Below, piece after piece: positions 26,444-36,483 of a DNA stretch of 64,000 nt. The notes under the pieces are model-generated. The model was not told the DNA's origin. It saw nothing but the letters and a program-made list of their open reading frames with translations, and made no database searches. Location of the stretch: positions 29,326 through 93,325 of the forward strand of contig NZ_ATVX01000016.1 in assembly GCF_000420945.1 (NCBI RefSeq). The letters are read 5' to 3'. The translations under genes were made by a program, and so were the position numbers. Source of the DNA: Butyrivibrio sp. VCB2006. GTDB taxonomy: Bacteria > Bacillota > Clostridia > Lachnospirales > Lachnospiraceae. Positions within the stretch are counted from its first letter, which is position 1. Each line of letters begins with the position of its first letter.

Positions 26444-28864
26444 TTACTTCTTTATCTTGGCCTCATACTCCTTGTTGAGCTTGCCGTTTCGGAAGTATCC
26501 GCTGATGATCTTACCAAGTCCTCCAAAGAACTTACCGTTAACAAGTTCTACGATTCCGTCTACCATATCCATGCTCACAGCACCTGCTGTCATCTTGGCC
26601 ATAGCTCTAAATGGCATGTTGTAGATAAACAGGATATTAAGATCTGGCTTGCCGCTCTCATCAGCCTTTTTCTTCATTGCAGTAAGACGCTTGTAAGCAA
26701 ATCTGGCAAGACCGCTCTTAGCATAATAGAGCTGGCAAATTGCATCATTACTTGTAAGCTGGCCACTCCACTTTCCATCAGGAATAGGTCTTCCAAGAAG
26801 CTTCTCAAACTCAGCGTTCTCTACGCTCTGAATCTTGCCGCTATAATATGTAGGAAGCTCAGCTTCATCATAAGGAAGTTCAGTAGTAGTTGCCTGTCTT
26901 GTAACAGCTCCTTCAAGTCTGATATCAGCACTGCTTGCACCGATTCTGATCAGATACTGTCCGCCTTCTACTTCCCACCTGTTAGTCTTAACATTCCAGT
27001 AACGGAAGGTCTTATCGTCAAAAGAAATCTCAACTTTCTTGCTCTCACCGGGTTTTAATGAAACCTTTGCAAAGCCCTTAAGTTCCTTCTTAGGTCTAAA
27101 TACTTTGGCACCCGGAAGTGAAACATAGAGCTGTGCAATTTCTTTTCCTTCCATCTCACCAATATTCTTGATGTTAAAGCTTACGCCGTTCTCCTTAACT
27201 TCAAGATCACTATATTCAAACTTTGTATAAGAAAGACCAAATCCAAATGGATAAAGAACCGGAATATCTGCGGTGTCATAATATCTATAGCCAACATATA
27301 AGCTTTCTCTGTACTCTGAAGTTCTCTGTGAGCTTGGATAATAACGGTATGCAGGAGTATCCTCGTGACGTCTTGGGATAGTCTCTGAAAGCTTACCGGA
27401 TGGGTTAACTCCACCTGTGAGAATATCCATAGCTGCGCCTGCCCCGGCCTGTCCATTGAGGTAGCAGTGAAGGATTGCCTTGAAATAGTGATGCCATGGC
27501 ATCTCAATAGCAGAACCTGCGCTGATAACACCTACAAGGTTCTTGTTAACCTGTCCAAGCTCCTGAAGGAGATTGATCTGATTCTGAGGAATTCTCATGT
27601 GTGTTCTGTCCATACCTTCAGACTCGCTGTCCTCATTAAGTCCGAAGAAGAAAAGAACTATATCAGCTCTTGATGCGATATCAAGGGCTTCCTTCTTGGT
27701 TGCAGCATCCTCTTCACCATTACGTGAATAGCCTCTGGAAGAACCAATAACCTGAAGATCATAGTTACCGATAACTTCAGATATTGTCTCTATCTTAGTA
27801 GGATTAACAAGTGATGAGCCTGCTCCCTGATATCTTGGAACAAATGCAAAATCACCAATAATAGCTACCTTTGAACCCGGCTTAAGAGGAAGGATATTAC
27901 CCTCGTTTTTCAAAAGAACTGTACTCTCTGCTGCAGCTTTTCTAGCTACTGCATGGTGTGCTGGCTTATCAAAGTCACTTGGCTTATTCTGGGCATTAAC
28001 ATACAATGTCATGACTGCATCTAAGAGTTCATCTACTCTTGCGTCCACGTCAGCGATACTGATCTTGCCGCTTTCTACAGCTGCAATCAGCTCTCTTGCA
28101 GAATCAAGACCTGGATTAGGCATCTCAAGGTTGGAACCTGCTGCCACGCCAAGGGCATGATCATTGGATGCGCCCCAGTCTGTAATTACTATTCCGTCAA
28201 ATCCCCAGTCGTCTCTCAGGATATCAGTCAAAAGATGCTTATTTTCGTTGGCATATGTGCCATTGACCTCATTGTACGCTGACATGATAGTCTTGGCCTT
28301 ACCTTCTTTTACAGCAATTTCAAAACCAGTCAGATATATCTCTCTTAAGGTACGTTCATCAAGAACTGAATTCATAGCCATACGACGAAGCTCCTGAGAG
28401 TTCACCGCAAAGTGCTTGGGACATGCATAAACGCCCTGGGACTGGATTCCCTTAACGTAAGATGCTGCCATTTTACCTGCAAGATATGGATCTTCTGAAA
28501 AATACTCAAAGTTTCTTCCGCAAAGAGGACTTCTTTTGATATTAAGTCCCGGTCCAAGAAGGACATTTACGCCTTCTGCCATTGCCTCTTCGCCAAGAGT
28601 CTTACCTAGTTCTTCGCCCAGCTCTTCATCCCAGCTGTTTGCGATTGTTGCTGCTGTAGGGAAGCATGTCGCAGGAACTGATTCGTTAAGTCCAAGATGA
28701 TCTCCTGCTCCAGCCTGCTTTCTGATACCGTGAGGGCCATCAGAACAGAATATTGAAGGAATTCCAAGTCTCTCAAAATCTCTGGTCTGCCATTCACCCT
28801 TACCACTTAAAAAAGCAGCCTTCTCTTCGATTGTCATCTTCTCAATGATATCTTGATATTTCAT
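26444..28864 (-). CDS. GH3 beta-glucosidase (conventional domain order)
   Basis: 806 residues, no signal peptide, hence cytoplasmic. The catalytic (beta/alpha)8 domain comes first, with CSDGPHGIR, GRNFEYFSEDP, KHFAVNSQE and the nucleophile Asp229 in GIVITDWGAS. The GH3 C domain (VAIIGDFAFVPRYQGAGSS; GLNEDSESEGMDR) and a fibronectin-III-like domain (YVGYRYYDT, FGFGLSYTKFEY) follow. An extra tail of about 120 residues (from LPYDEAELP) is present, similar to that of some Clostridia GH3 proteins. It should release glucose or other terminal beta-linked sugars from imported oligosaccharides. Paired with the permuted GH3 gene just upstream on the same strand, it completes extracellular then intracellular hydrolysis. 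Confidence 0.9.
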   Translation of the reverse strand: MKYQDIIEKMTIEEKAAFLSGKGEWQTRDFERLGIPSIFCSDGPHGIRKQAGAGDHLGLNESVPATCFPTAATIANSWDEELGEELGKTLGEEAMAEGVNVLLGPGLNIKRSPLCGRNFEYFSEDPYLAGKMAASYVKGIQSQGVYACPKHFAVNSQELRRMAMNSVLDERTLREIYLTGFEIAVKEGKAKTIMSAYNEVNGTYANENKHLLTDILRDDWGFDGIVITDWGASNDHALGVAAGSNLEMPNPGLDSARELIAAVESGKISIADVDARVDELLDAVMTLYVNAQNKPSDFDKPAHHAVARKAAAESTVLLKNEGNILPLKPGSKVAIIGDFAFVPRYQGAGSSLVNPTKIETISEVIGNYDLQVIGSSRGYSRNGEEDAATKKEALDIASRADIVLFFFGLNEDSESEGMDRTHMRIPQNQINLLQELGQVNKNLVGVISAGSAIEMPWHHYFKAILHCYLNGQAGAGAAMDILTGGVNPSGKLSETIPRRHEDTPAYRYYPSSQRTSEYRESLYVGYRYYDTADIPVLYPFGFGLSYTKFEYSDLEVKENGVSFNIKNIGEMEGKEIAQLYVSLPGAKVFRPKKELKGFAKVSLKPGESKKVEISFDDKTFRYWNVKTNRWEVEGGQYLIRIGASSADIRLEGAVTRQATTTELPYDEAELPTYYSGKIQSVENAEFEKLLGRPIPDGKWSGQLTSNDAICQLYYAKSGLARFAYKRLTAMKKKADESGKPDLNILFIYNMPFRAMAKMTAGAVSMDMVDGIVELVNGKFFGGLGKIISGYFRNGKLNKEYEAKIKK

Positions 28865-28897
28865 TTTTTCCCTCGCATTACCTTTATTTACAATATG

Positions 28898-28936
28898 GAA
28901 TCTTAGGCAGGCGAGAACCTTCTCACCGCCTAAGAT
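28898..28936 (-). other. Long inverted repeat between the two GH3 genes
   Basis: AATCTTAGGC at 28898 pairs with GCCTAAGATT at 28927, and inner bases nearly all pair too (GGCGAGAA with TTCTCACC). No T-run follows on the minus strand, so it is more likely an mRNA-stabilising or processing hairpin than a complete terminator. Confidence 0.55.
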
Positions 28937-28975
28937 TCCTGCATTAAATTTATTGTTTATTCAGTAGCTGAATAA

Positions 28976-31921
28976 TTACTGCTGTGCTGTCTCAGCTGCT
29001 GCCTCTTTTTCTCTGTTCTTCTTGAAGTTCTTGCAGAATACAGCCATAAGGCAAACCATAAGTGCGCCGAATACAACATCAAGTACGATCATGAGAATCT
29101 TCCATGAAGCCATACCTTCCTTGAGATTCTCAGGTGCATATGCACGGCTGTTAACTACAGTGTAGAGAATGTTCTTGGTAGCCTCACGCATAGCCTGCTG
29201 AGCTCCGTTTGTATCTCTGAACTGAACATTGTTTGTAGCTGTTGGATAGTTAACAAGCATACAGTCTGTACCATTTCTGATAGCCTGGTCAGATGACATG
29301 TAGCCATATACTCCGAAGTAGTCAGTAAGAACGAAGCCATTGAAGCCCCACTCATCTCTGAGTACTGTCTTAAGAAGTTCCTTACATCCACCTGCCCAAC
29401 GGTTACCAATGTAGTTGAAGGAAGACATAACTGCTGTCATCTCAACATTCTTAACTGAGATTTCGAAAGGCTTTAAGTAGATTTCACGAGCTGCCTGCTC
29501 ATTAGTCCATGTGCAGAGCATGTCGCATCTGTTGCCTTCCTGGTCGTTGAATGCAAAGTGCTTAACGTAAGCATATACTCCGTTTGCCCATGAGCCCTTA
29601 GTAGCCTCAGAAGCAATCTTACCTGAGAGAACACCATCCTCTGAGTAGTACTCAAAGTTACGTCCTGCAAAGGCTGTTCTGTGAATGTTCATAGCTGGTG
29701 CATACCAACCAGATACATCCATCTCGTTAGCCATCTTACCGATGTAATCACCGAATGAATAAGCGAGATCCTTGTTGAATGTAGCTGCAATTGTAACACC
29801 TACAGGGAATCCAAGTGATCCAACGCCTGTGAAGTTATTGTTGATAGAAGCAGGGCCGTCACAGTCATTTGTACGAACCTTACCGATTGACTCAACTGAG
29901 TTTGTCTGGTATCCGCCAAGAGAAATAAGAGCGTTCATATCATCAAGTGACATGCTGTTAAGAAGCTCATCCCACTTAGCATCATCCTTAGCTACGCCAC
30001 GAAGGTCCTTAAGTGTAAGGCTTGTTGTAGCGCCTGTTGTAACTGCTGCTGCGTTTGGATCCTCGTCAGCTGCTGTAGCCTCTGGTGTGAGGTAGTTGCT
30101 GATGTTATAGAAAGTAGCCTTAGCATCTGCAGGCATATTGTAATCTGTAGGAGCTGCTGTAGCCTTGGCATAATTAGCATAGCCATCTGCTCTTGAAAGA
30201 TATTCAAGACCACCATTTGCAAAATCAAATGTGTTTGTAGCTGTAATCTTGTCGCTCTCTCTCTTGTTTGTTCCGTCATAAGTAACAGTTGTTCCAACTG
30301 AGTATGTTCTGGAATCGATCACATTGTGAGAATCCTTGTTGATAGAGATCTCATAATCACCTGCATCAAGAACATATGCCTTAGCATTCTGGTAATCATA
30401 AGAAGCCATATCTTCTGCTGCAAAAGAGATAGTGATTGTCTCAGAAGCTCCAGGCTCAAGCATTGAAGTCTTGGCAAATTCTACAAGGTTTGCAGAAGCC
30501 TTCTCAATTCCGCCATTCTCATAAGGAGGATTGTAGTAAACCTCTACAACGTCCTTACCTGCAACTGAACCTGTATTTGTTACAGTAACATCAAAGGAAA
30601 TTGTTCCGTTTGACTCTGTAATATCACCCATTGTCTGTTCAAAGGATGTGTATGAAAGTCCATATCCAAATGGATACTGAACAATGCTGTCATAATCAAT
30701 GAGACCTTCAACTGCTGCTGTCTCATAGAACTTATAGCCAACATAGATGCCTTCAACATAGTTGATAAAGCTTACTTCTGCCTTGGTCTCAACACCTGTG
30801 AATCCTGTTGAAACATAGGCAAAATCTTCCATGTTTGTGTAGTTGAAGTCACCAAAGTTGTTCCACCATGGTGTTTCCTTCATGTTGTAAACATAAGTAT
30901 CGATAGTTCTGCCTGACGGGTTAACTTCGCCGGTAACAATCTCTCCAAGAGCCTTCATACCAACGTGTCCCATACCTGCTGCCCAGAGAACTGACTTGAT
31001 CTGAGGATGATCCTTGATAAATCCAAGCTCAAAAGCATTAGCTCCGTTATATACAAGGATAACCTTGTCGAAGTTAGCGCATACAAGGTCGATCATCTCT
31101 TCCTCTCTGTTTGTAAGCTGAAGATAGTGATCACCTGCATCCCAGTCGTTACCCTCGTTGAGAGTATCGTCATAAGTTCCTGCTGTATATGTAGTTCCAT
31201 CCTTGAATGAACCATCAACAACAGCTGTCATGTTAGCTGGAAGGTCAGCACCCTCACCGCCTGAACGGCTGATAACGATCATAGCTGTATCTGAGTAGCT
31301 CTTTGCATTAGATATAAGCGAATCTGTGTAAAGAGATACATTTGGTTCAGGAAGTGTCCAATCCTGATTCCACATTCCAACTACAGGTCTGTCAGCCTTG
31401 TAGTCTGTATAGAACTTAGTAAGTTCTTCATTAGTCTCAATTCCTGCACTCTTAAGTGAAGCAAGAAGATCAATAGTGTCATAAGCATCGTTAAGAGCAC
31501 CTGAACCAGCGCCACCAAGGATAGGATTTGTTGAAGCCCATCCAAAAACATTAAGTTTGCTTCCAGAAGCTACTGGAAGAGTATTAGAATCATTTTCAAG
31601 AAGTACGATGCCTTCTCTTGCAATATCCTGAGCAAGAACAGTTGTCTCATCAGAAGTCTGCTTGCTGATGGTTCCCTTTCCGCTTACAAGATCAAGCATT
31701 GTGCTCATAGGTCCTGTCAGGATCATATTCACACATACAACAATACCAGTAAGCATAGCAACAAGTGCTGTGCCTCTTACAAGCTTCTTAGTTGACTTCT
31801 TGAGTTTCATAACTGCGATCATGATAACGATAGCAACCGCAATTATCACACCAATAGCAATCAAATAAGACTTGATTGAATTGAGGACGTTGATGACGTC
31901 CGCCATGTTGATAGATAACAT
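28976..31921 (-). CDS. Membrane-tethered, circularly permuted GH3 glycosidase
   Basis: 981 residues from the ATG at 31921, which has AGGGAGG 8 bases upstream (a longer frame from 31996 has no such site). Two membrane segments lie at the start (IAIGVIIAVAIVIMIAV; VAMLTGIVVCVNMIL) and one at the end (ILMIVLDVVFGALMVCLMAVF). The domains are in permuted order: GH3 C domain first (VFGWASTNPILGGAGSGAL), then the fibronectin-like domain (YPFGYGLSYTSFEQ), then the catalytic barrel (NDCDGPASI, GRNFEYYSEDG, KHFAFNDQEGNR) with the nucleophile Asp at about 867 in GFVLTDYFG. This inverted order is known for Butyrivibrio fibrisolvens and Ruminococcus albus beta-glucosidases. Topology places the enzyme on the outer face of the membrane. 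Confidence 0.88.
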   Translation of the reverse strand: MLSINMADVINVLNSIKSYLIAIGVIIAVAIVIMIAVMKLKKSTKKLVRGTALVAMLTGIVVCVNMILTGPMSTMLDLVSGKGTISKQTSDETTVLAQDIAREGIVLLENDSNTLPVASGSKLNVFGWASTNPILGGAGSGALNDAYDTIDLLASLKSAGIETNEELTKFYTDYKADRPVVGMWNQDWTLPEPNVSLYTDSLISNAKSYSDTAMIVISRSGGEGADLPANMTAVVDGSFKDGTTYTAGTYDDTLNEGNDWDAGDHYLQLTNREEEMIDLVCANFDKVILVYNGANAFELGFIKDHPQIKSVLWAAGMGHVGMKALGEIVTGEVNPSGRTIDTYVYNMKETPWWNNFGDFNYTNMEDFAYVSTGFTGVETKAEVSFINYVEGIYVGYKFYETAAVEGLIDYDSIVQYPFGYGLSYTSFEQTMGDITESNGTISFDVTVTNTGSVAGKDVVEVYYNPPYENGGIEKASANLVEFAKTSMLEPGASETITISFAAEDMASYDYQNAKAYVLDAGDYEISINKDSHNVIDSRTYSVGTTVTYDGTNKRESDKITATNTFDFANGGLEYLSRADGYANYAKATAAPTDYNMPADAKATFYNISNYLTPEATAADEDPNAAAVTTGATTSLTLKDLRGVAKDDAKWDELLNSMSLDDMNALISLGGYQTNSVESIGKVRTNDCDGPASINNNFTGVGSLGFPVGVTIAATFNKDLAYSFGDYIGKMANEMDVSGWYAPAMNIHRTAFAGRNFEYYSEDGVLSGKIASEATKGSWANGVYAYVKHFAFNDQEGNRCDMLCTWTNEQAAREIYLKPFEISVKNVEMTAVMSSFNYIGNRWAGGCKELLKTVLRDEWGFNGFVLTDYFGVYGYMSSDQAIRNGTDCMLVNYPTATNNVQFRDTNGAQQAMREATKNILYTVVNSRAYAPENLKEGMASWKILMIVLDVVFGALMVCLMAVFCKNFKKNREKEAAAETAQQ

Positions 31922-32038
31922 AGATTGAACCTCCCTTTTCATAATAGGTAGTGGACTGGTCAGGACCAAAACCCGTGTTTGACTGCCGCATGACACACTC
32001 GCAGCAGCGCTTACAGTAAGAGATTAACACGCAAAAAT

Positions 32039-32073
32039 AAAGCGTGCCGTTTTTGTCATAAACGGTACGCTTT
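32039..32073. terminator. Terminator after the diguanylate cyclase gene
   Basis: AAAGCGTGCCGTTT (32039-32052) pairs with AAACGGTACGCTTT (32060-32073) with one G-U. T-rich flanks on both sides. It separates the regulatory operon from the GH3 genes. Confidence 0.8.
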
Positions 32074-32137
32074 TTGTCATGAAATGCATTTTTATTTAAT
32101 TGTTCCGAGTCTGCATGGTTCACATAGTATGCATGAT

Positions 32138-33268
32138 TCACTCTCTCTTGGCGTGCTTCCTTATCTTTTCCTCATACATATTGTCATCCATATGCTTAAA
32201 GAAGCTATCTATATTGTCTTTTTCCGGATCATATAGCGCATATCCCAAGGAAAGTGACAGCTTATACTGGCGGCCCTCAGTATCATTGAAAAGATCTACC
32301 TCATCCCTTATATCCCTTATAACTTTCTGCATAAATTCATCAGTGCTGTCTTTCATGATAAGAATAAACTCATCTCCGGCAAATCTGACAGCCATGGCCT
32401 TATCCGGTTTACTGAGTGTTATTACTCTTGCGCAGTCTATAAGGGCCTCATCTCCGGTAGAATGTCCGAAGGTATCATTTATCTTTTTAAAAAAGTCCAC
32501 ATCAATCATGATTCCGCCCATGTGGCTTCCAGGATCCTTGGAATGGCTTTCAAGGAGATAGTCCAAATACGCTCTGTTATAAAGACCTGTGAGTGTATCC
32601 AGATAGGAAAACTCATTCTGCATGGACATATATATAGCAGTGATACCTATGGCAAGTGATATCCAGATCAGAGATATCCCATAGAATATCGCCTGCAAGA
32701 CACATCCTACTATAATAGGGCCTATCATAAGATAAATAGGGAAAAATCTGACCTTGCCATATCTTTCCTCATATTTATGCACCAAAGCTACGCTGTATAA
32801 CATGTAACAGAACTCTACAATATAGAATACATAGCTAAATGGCAATCGATGGTATACATTGGATTCGTCCATGTAAAAGACGATAGGAACAAACATGTTA
32901 AGAAGAGCCGCAAAGATTAAGATAAAAGCCGGTATAGATACATATTTATATCTTTTCCTGATTCTGGCCCTTGATTTGTATAGCTTAAGATCTGTGTACA
33001 TGCACCAGCCCACGACAAACACAGGATTAGTAATAAAACAATAGGTATTGCCTAAGAGATTTATGACTCTGAAAAGAGGTCCTTCTTTACCATCACTGTA
33101 AAACACCAAAAAATCAACAACGCATGCTACCGCAGACATGATTGCTATCATGGTAAATATTCTGAATTCATCTCTTTTTGCGGATCTGCGAACATGGCTG
33201 CTGATGAGCATCGCAATCAGCATCAGAAAGCCCATGAAATCCGCTATTGCTACCGCCTGCAGATTCAT
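32138..33268 (-). CDS. Membrane diguanylate cyclase (GGDEF domain)
   Basis: 376 residues. Six or seven membrane segments fill residues 1-210. The GGDEF domain starts at LDTLTGLYNRAYLDYLL, with IDVDFFKKINDTFGHSTGDEAL and the signature RFAGDEFILIM. The first Gly is Ala (AGDEF), which many active cyclases tolerate. The inhibitory RxxD site five residues upstream of the signature is absent, so product feedback is not expected. It should make c-di-GMP from two GTP. Its start overlaps the histidine kinase gene by 4 bp. A sensor kinase, response regulator and cyclase in one transcript suggests shared control of motility or adhesion. Confidence 0.85.
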   Translation of the reverse strand: MNLQAVAIADFMGFLMLIAMLISSHVRRSAKRDEFRIFTMIAIMSAVACVVDFLVFYSDGKEGPLFRVINLLGNTYCFITNPVFVVGWCMYTDLKLYKSRARIRKRYKYVSIPAFILIFAALLNMFVPIVFYMDESNVYHRLPFSYVFYIVEFCYMLYSVALVHKYEERYGKVRFFPIYLMIGPIIVGCVLQAIFYGISLIWISLAIGITAIYMSMQNEFSYLDTLTGLYNRAYLDYLLESHSKDPGSHMGGIMIDVDFFKKINDTFGHSTGDEALIDCARVITLSKPDKAMAVRFAGDEFILIMKDSTDEFMQKVIRDIRDEVDLFNDTEGRQYKLSLSLGYALYDPEKDNIDSFFKHMDDNMYEEKIRKHAKRE

Positions 33269-34575
33269 ACTTTGTTCCCCTTTGGAATCAGCATCTTTAA
33301 CTCAAACCAGTTGTCATTGAGGTTAAAATTAAGTGTTCCATGGTACTTTTCGACAGTATACCTGATACTTTTTAGCCCAAATCCATGATTTCCCTTGTCT
33401 GCCTTGGTAGTAACAGGATAACCGTTCTTAATTTCAATTGTATTCTCGCAGTAATTATTTATCTGAATCAGTATAAAGTTCCTTTTCTGGGAAAGAGAAA
33501 GATGGATCAGTCTCTTTTCCGGATCATCAATCAAAGTTACGCTCTCAATAGCATTATCAAGGGCATTACCAAAAATAGTACATATATCAGTAACATGCAT
33601 GAAATCCAGAATATCGCCGTCTGCAACACAGGTTATCTTAATGTTGTTGGCTCGGCAGTTCATCATCTTACCGGCAATAAGTGTATCCAAAACACTGTTG
33701 CCTGTTTCAAGTTCAGGACTATAGGATTCAAGTTCCTGTTCCAGAGAGTCAATCCACTTTTTACGCTCATCATCGCTCATCTCTGCACGAAGTCCGGCGA
33801 TCTGATGCTTAAGATCATGATACTTCATATTAATAATTTCAAAGGTGGATTGATAGTTTCTGTATTTATCGTACTGGGCCTTTAGCATAGAATGAATGTT
33901 TCGGAGTTCTTTTTCCGCCAAAAGTTCACAAATACGGCTCTGATAAACATACAGAATCATAATACCCGCAATATCAACCAGAGTTCTGATATAAAAAATA
34001 TCTGCAGCAAGGCCTCCGGAAAACGGAGTATTACTGAATACAAAACTAAGATTACTAAAAGCAAACACCAATACTGCGATAACAATAGCCGCCCATAGCT
34101 CACGGTTGTTGATCTCAAGCTGGAATACACCTCTTGTAATACCAACCTCCATATAATGAGCCCAGATAAAAACAAGGGTATATACCCCTATTAAGATCAG
34201 AGCCTGAACCCAAATGGAGCTTGTCATATTTCTGAAAAAGCATGCAAGCTGCCATTCCAGGGATGCTGCAAGCTCAGCGAGTAAAAATGCCCTTGCACAG
34301 TAGTACCCAATAACATTCCTACTGTCATCGCAAGTAAACGCCATGTAAGCATACATGATGCCAACAGCTATAAGCATACAGGGAATCCAGAAAGCCACCG
34401 GAAGTCCCTTGGTAAGAACCAGAAACATACTCTGAACAATAAGGCACAAAATCGTCACAAGGATAAAATCCTCGTTTTTGATCTTGCGCTTCATGACCAT
34501 GCAATAGGTAAGGCATGCAAGCCATTCAGCAATGGCTGTGTATATTCTGGGTATGTCTTGATAAATAGTATCCAT
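33265..34575 (-). CDS. Sensor histidine kinase, AgrC/GHKL type
   Basis: 436 residues. Six to seven membrane segments in residues 10-210 are followed by a helical linker and a GHKL kinase core. The phosphoacceptor is His253 in MKYHDLKHQIAGL, the N box is FGNALDNAIES and the glycine-rich box is GNHGFGLKSIRYTVEKYHG. This is the class that pairs with LytTR regulators, often for peptide or quorum signals. The gene follows the regulator gene by 11 bp and overlaps the cyclase gene. No peptide precursor gene was recognised nearby, so the signal is unknown. Confidence 0.85.
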   Translation of the reverse strand: MDTIYQDIPRIYTAIAEWLACLTYCMVMKRKIKNEDFILVTILCLIVQSMFLVLTKGLPVAFWIPCMLIAVGIMYAYMAFTCDDSRNVIGYYCARAFLLAELAASLEWQLACFFRNMTSSIWVQALILIGVYTLVFIWAHYMEVGITRGVFQLEINNRELWAAIVIAVLVFAFSNLSFVFSNTPFSGGLAADIFYIRTLVDIAGIMILYVYQSRICELLAEKELRNIHSMLKAQYDKYRNYQSTFEIINMKYHDLKHQIAGLRAEMSDDERKKWIDSLEQELESYSPELETGNSVLDTLIAGKMMNCRANNIKITCVADGDILDFMHVTDICTIFGNALDNAIESVTLIDDPEKRLIHLSLSQKRNFILIQINNYCENTIEIKNGYPVTTKADKGNHGFGLKSIRYTVEKYHGTLNFNLNDNWFELKMLIPKGNKV

Positions 34576-34586
34576 AAATAACCCGT

Positions 34587-35294
34587 TTATGGCAAAGACG
34601 CCATGTAATCAGTAAGTGCAGACATGAAATCATTTTTCCTGGCTCTGCTGACAAGAAGCTGCTTACCGGCAATAATGCAGGCGCCGTTTTCTACCCCATC
34701 CACAAATTTGAGATTTACCAAATATCCCTTATTGCTTCTGAAAAAATAGTAGGGTGAAAGCTGCTCCTCAAAATCACCTATCTTGGCCCTTATAGTAAAA
34801 TCTCCACCTGTTGTATAAAAGGTGAGATTATGACCTTCACTTTCTATATAGAAGATATTGTCTATATCGAGCTTTCTCACGCCGGAAGGCGTATCCACTG
34901 ATATGATCTTGGATGAAGACTTGCGCATCTTGCTGATGGCTCTTCCAAGTTTCTGGGAAAATGCAAAGTAGCTGACGGGCTTAAGCACATAGTCAAGGGC
35001 ATCTACCTGATAGCCTCTTATTGCATAGTTTGTCATATTGGTTATAAACATTATGACTACGTCACTATCAAGCTTCCTTATTTCTTCTGCCGCAGTCATG
35101 CCGTCCATGAGCTTCATTTCAATATCCATCAGGATAATGTCAAATTGCCCCTTATAATCATGGGTTATCTCATCTCCATCGGAGAATCTTGAGATTTTGA
35201 AATAGTTACCACTCTCAGCCTGATACTGATTAATATATTCAATTAGCTGGTTTGCATATGAATCTTCGTCTTCTACGATTGCCAGTTGAATCAT
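34587..35294 (-). CDS. LytTR-family response regulator
   Basis: 235 residues. The receiver domain has acidic residues at 8-10 (VEDEDSY) and the phosphoacceptor Asp57 in DIILMDIEM; Thr/Ser and Lys switch residues occur in IMFITN and DYVLKPVSYF. The C-terminal LytTR domain (about 130-235) contains ILYIESEGHNL-like and YYFFRSNKGYLVN phrases and binds direct repeats in promoters. It belongs with the kinase gene that follows by 11 bp. The gap from the DUF4317 gene upstream is 47 bp. Confidence 0.9.
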   Translation of the reverse strand: MIQLAIVEDEDSYANQLIEYINQYQAESGNYFKISRFSDGDEITHDYKGQFDIILMDIEMKLMDGMTAAEEIRKLDSDVVIMFITNMTNYAIRGYQVDALDYVLKPVSYFAFSQKLGRAISKMRKSSSKIISVDTPSGVRKLDIDNIFYIESEGHNLTFYTTGGDFTIRAKIGDFEEQLSPYYFFRSNKGYLVNLKFVDGVENGACIIAGKQLLVSRARKNDFMSALTDYMASLP

Positions 35295-35341
35295 GTATCG
35301 TCTCCGGTGCTGTTAATTGCTGCGCAAATTGCATGATTACA

Positions 35342-36475
35342 TTACTTGTTCATAAAGGTCCGAACATTGATTCCGTTAACCTCGATGTGATCATCAACGG
35401 CAATTACAAGACACTGCCTTCCATCTACAATCTTAGATTCAACAAGGTCTGTTCTATCCGGTTTAACCTTGATAACAACATCAGGAGTCTCAATATCAAA
35501 CTTCTTGGTAACCAGGTTGCTGGCAAGAAGCGGATAATCCTCATCACCTGCGCACTTTTCATAGGTCTTGTCAAAATACTCAAGACGCTCTTTGGCAACG
35601 CCGCTATCCTGAAGAAGCTGCTTAACGTCCTTCTTGGTTAGCTCTAAAGGCTCCGGGTCTCCCTCATGATCCTCAATCATATCATTCAAGTTGTCGTGAA
35701 TGTTTCTCATAATGTCGTAGTCCGCATCTTCGCCTATAGCATCCTGAACTACCGCATCAAAAAGATCCTTCTGCTCCGGCGCAGATATTGGTGCTACTCC
35801 TCCGAACATTGCCTCCACAAATTCAGGCTGAAGGTCGTCAGGCTTCTTGGTGAAATACAGCATGTTATGGATATCTGTATCTCTTTCTATAAATGCAGGG
35901 AAAAGAAATCCCTTGGTAGGCCCTTCTACTATCCAGTCACGGTATCTTTCCTCAATAGAGTTCTTGGACTCATTATAGCCAAGGCCTGCCTTGGAAAGCT
36001 TAACCGGACATATGCTGCAGAGAATGTAGTCGTAAATCTTGTCAGAAGCATCCTCCATCTCAATTCCATCGCTTGTAACGCCGGGAATATCATATACAGC
36101 ATGAACCAGAATAATATAGTAGTTCTCACCATTAACATAATTGGCAATGATCTTGTCGTAGCATTCCTCAACAAGCTCATCGTCTTCCAGTCTTGAGTTC
36201 CTTAAGGTCAAAAGAAAATCCTGAGTCCCTCCTGGCTGTTCCTGGTCTAGAGGGAACTCAAGACTAATAAGGTTCTTGCCAAAAGTACCTGCAAGTGTAT
36301 GCTGGAAAATGTCGAGATATTTGAACATTTCCTCCTCTGGTAGTTGTCCAAAGGCCTTTCTAAAAGTAAGTCTCTTGTTCTTTTCGTGATCAACATAGCA
36401 TCCGCAAATGTGATCTATTGTGCATCTGTCCGGTGTAAACTGTTTCTTGATCTCTAATGTTTCTGCCTTATTCAT
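35342..36475 (-). CDS. DUF4317 family protein
   Basis: 377 residues beginning MNKAETLEIKKQFTPDRCTI, then GCYVDHEKNKR and TFGKNLISLEFP, which I recognise as the DUF4317 family of Clostridia. No membrane segment, signal peptide or known catalytic motif. It is rich in acidic residues and appears to be a soluble, two-part protein. It starts 8 bp after the CheC-like gene and precedes the LytTR regulator by 47 bp, so co-transcription is likely. The biochemical function of the family is not known. Confidence 0.8.
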   Translation of the reverse strand: MNKAETLEIKKQFTPDRCTIDHICGCYVDHEKNKRLTFRKAFGQLPEEEMFKYLDIFQHTLAGTFGKNLISLEFPLDQEQPGGTQDFLLTLRNSRLEDDELVEECYDKIIANYVNGENYYIILVHAVYDIPGVTSDGIEMEDASDKIYDYILCSICPVKLSKAGLGYNESKNSIEERYRDWIVEGPTKGFLFPAFIERDTDIHNMLYFTKKPDDLQPEFVEAMFGGVAPISAPEQKDLFDAVVQDAIGEDADYDIMRNIHDNLNDMIEDHEGDPEPLELTKKDVKQLLQDSGVAKERLEYFDKTYEKCAGDEDYPLLASNLVTKKFDIETPDVVIKVKPDRTDLVESKIVDGRQCLVIAVDDHIEVNGINVRTFMNK

Positions 36476-36483
36476 TGTAAGTA

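Noticed and set aside
35666..36196. A plus-strand frame of 176 residues
   Set aside because: It lies wholly inside the DUF4317 gene on the other strand and resembles no protein.
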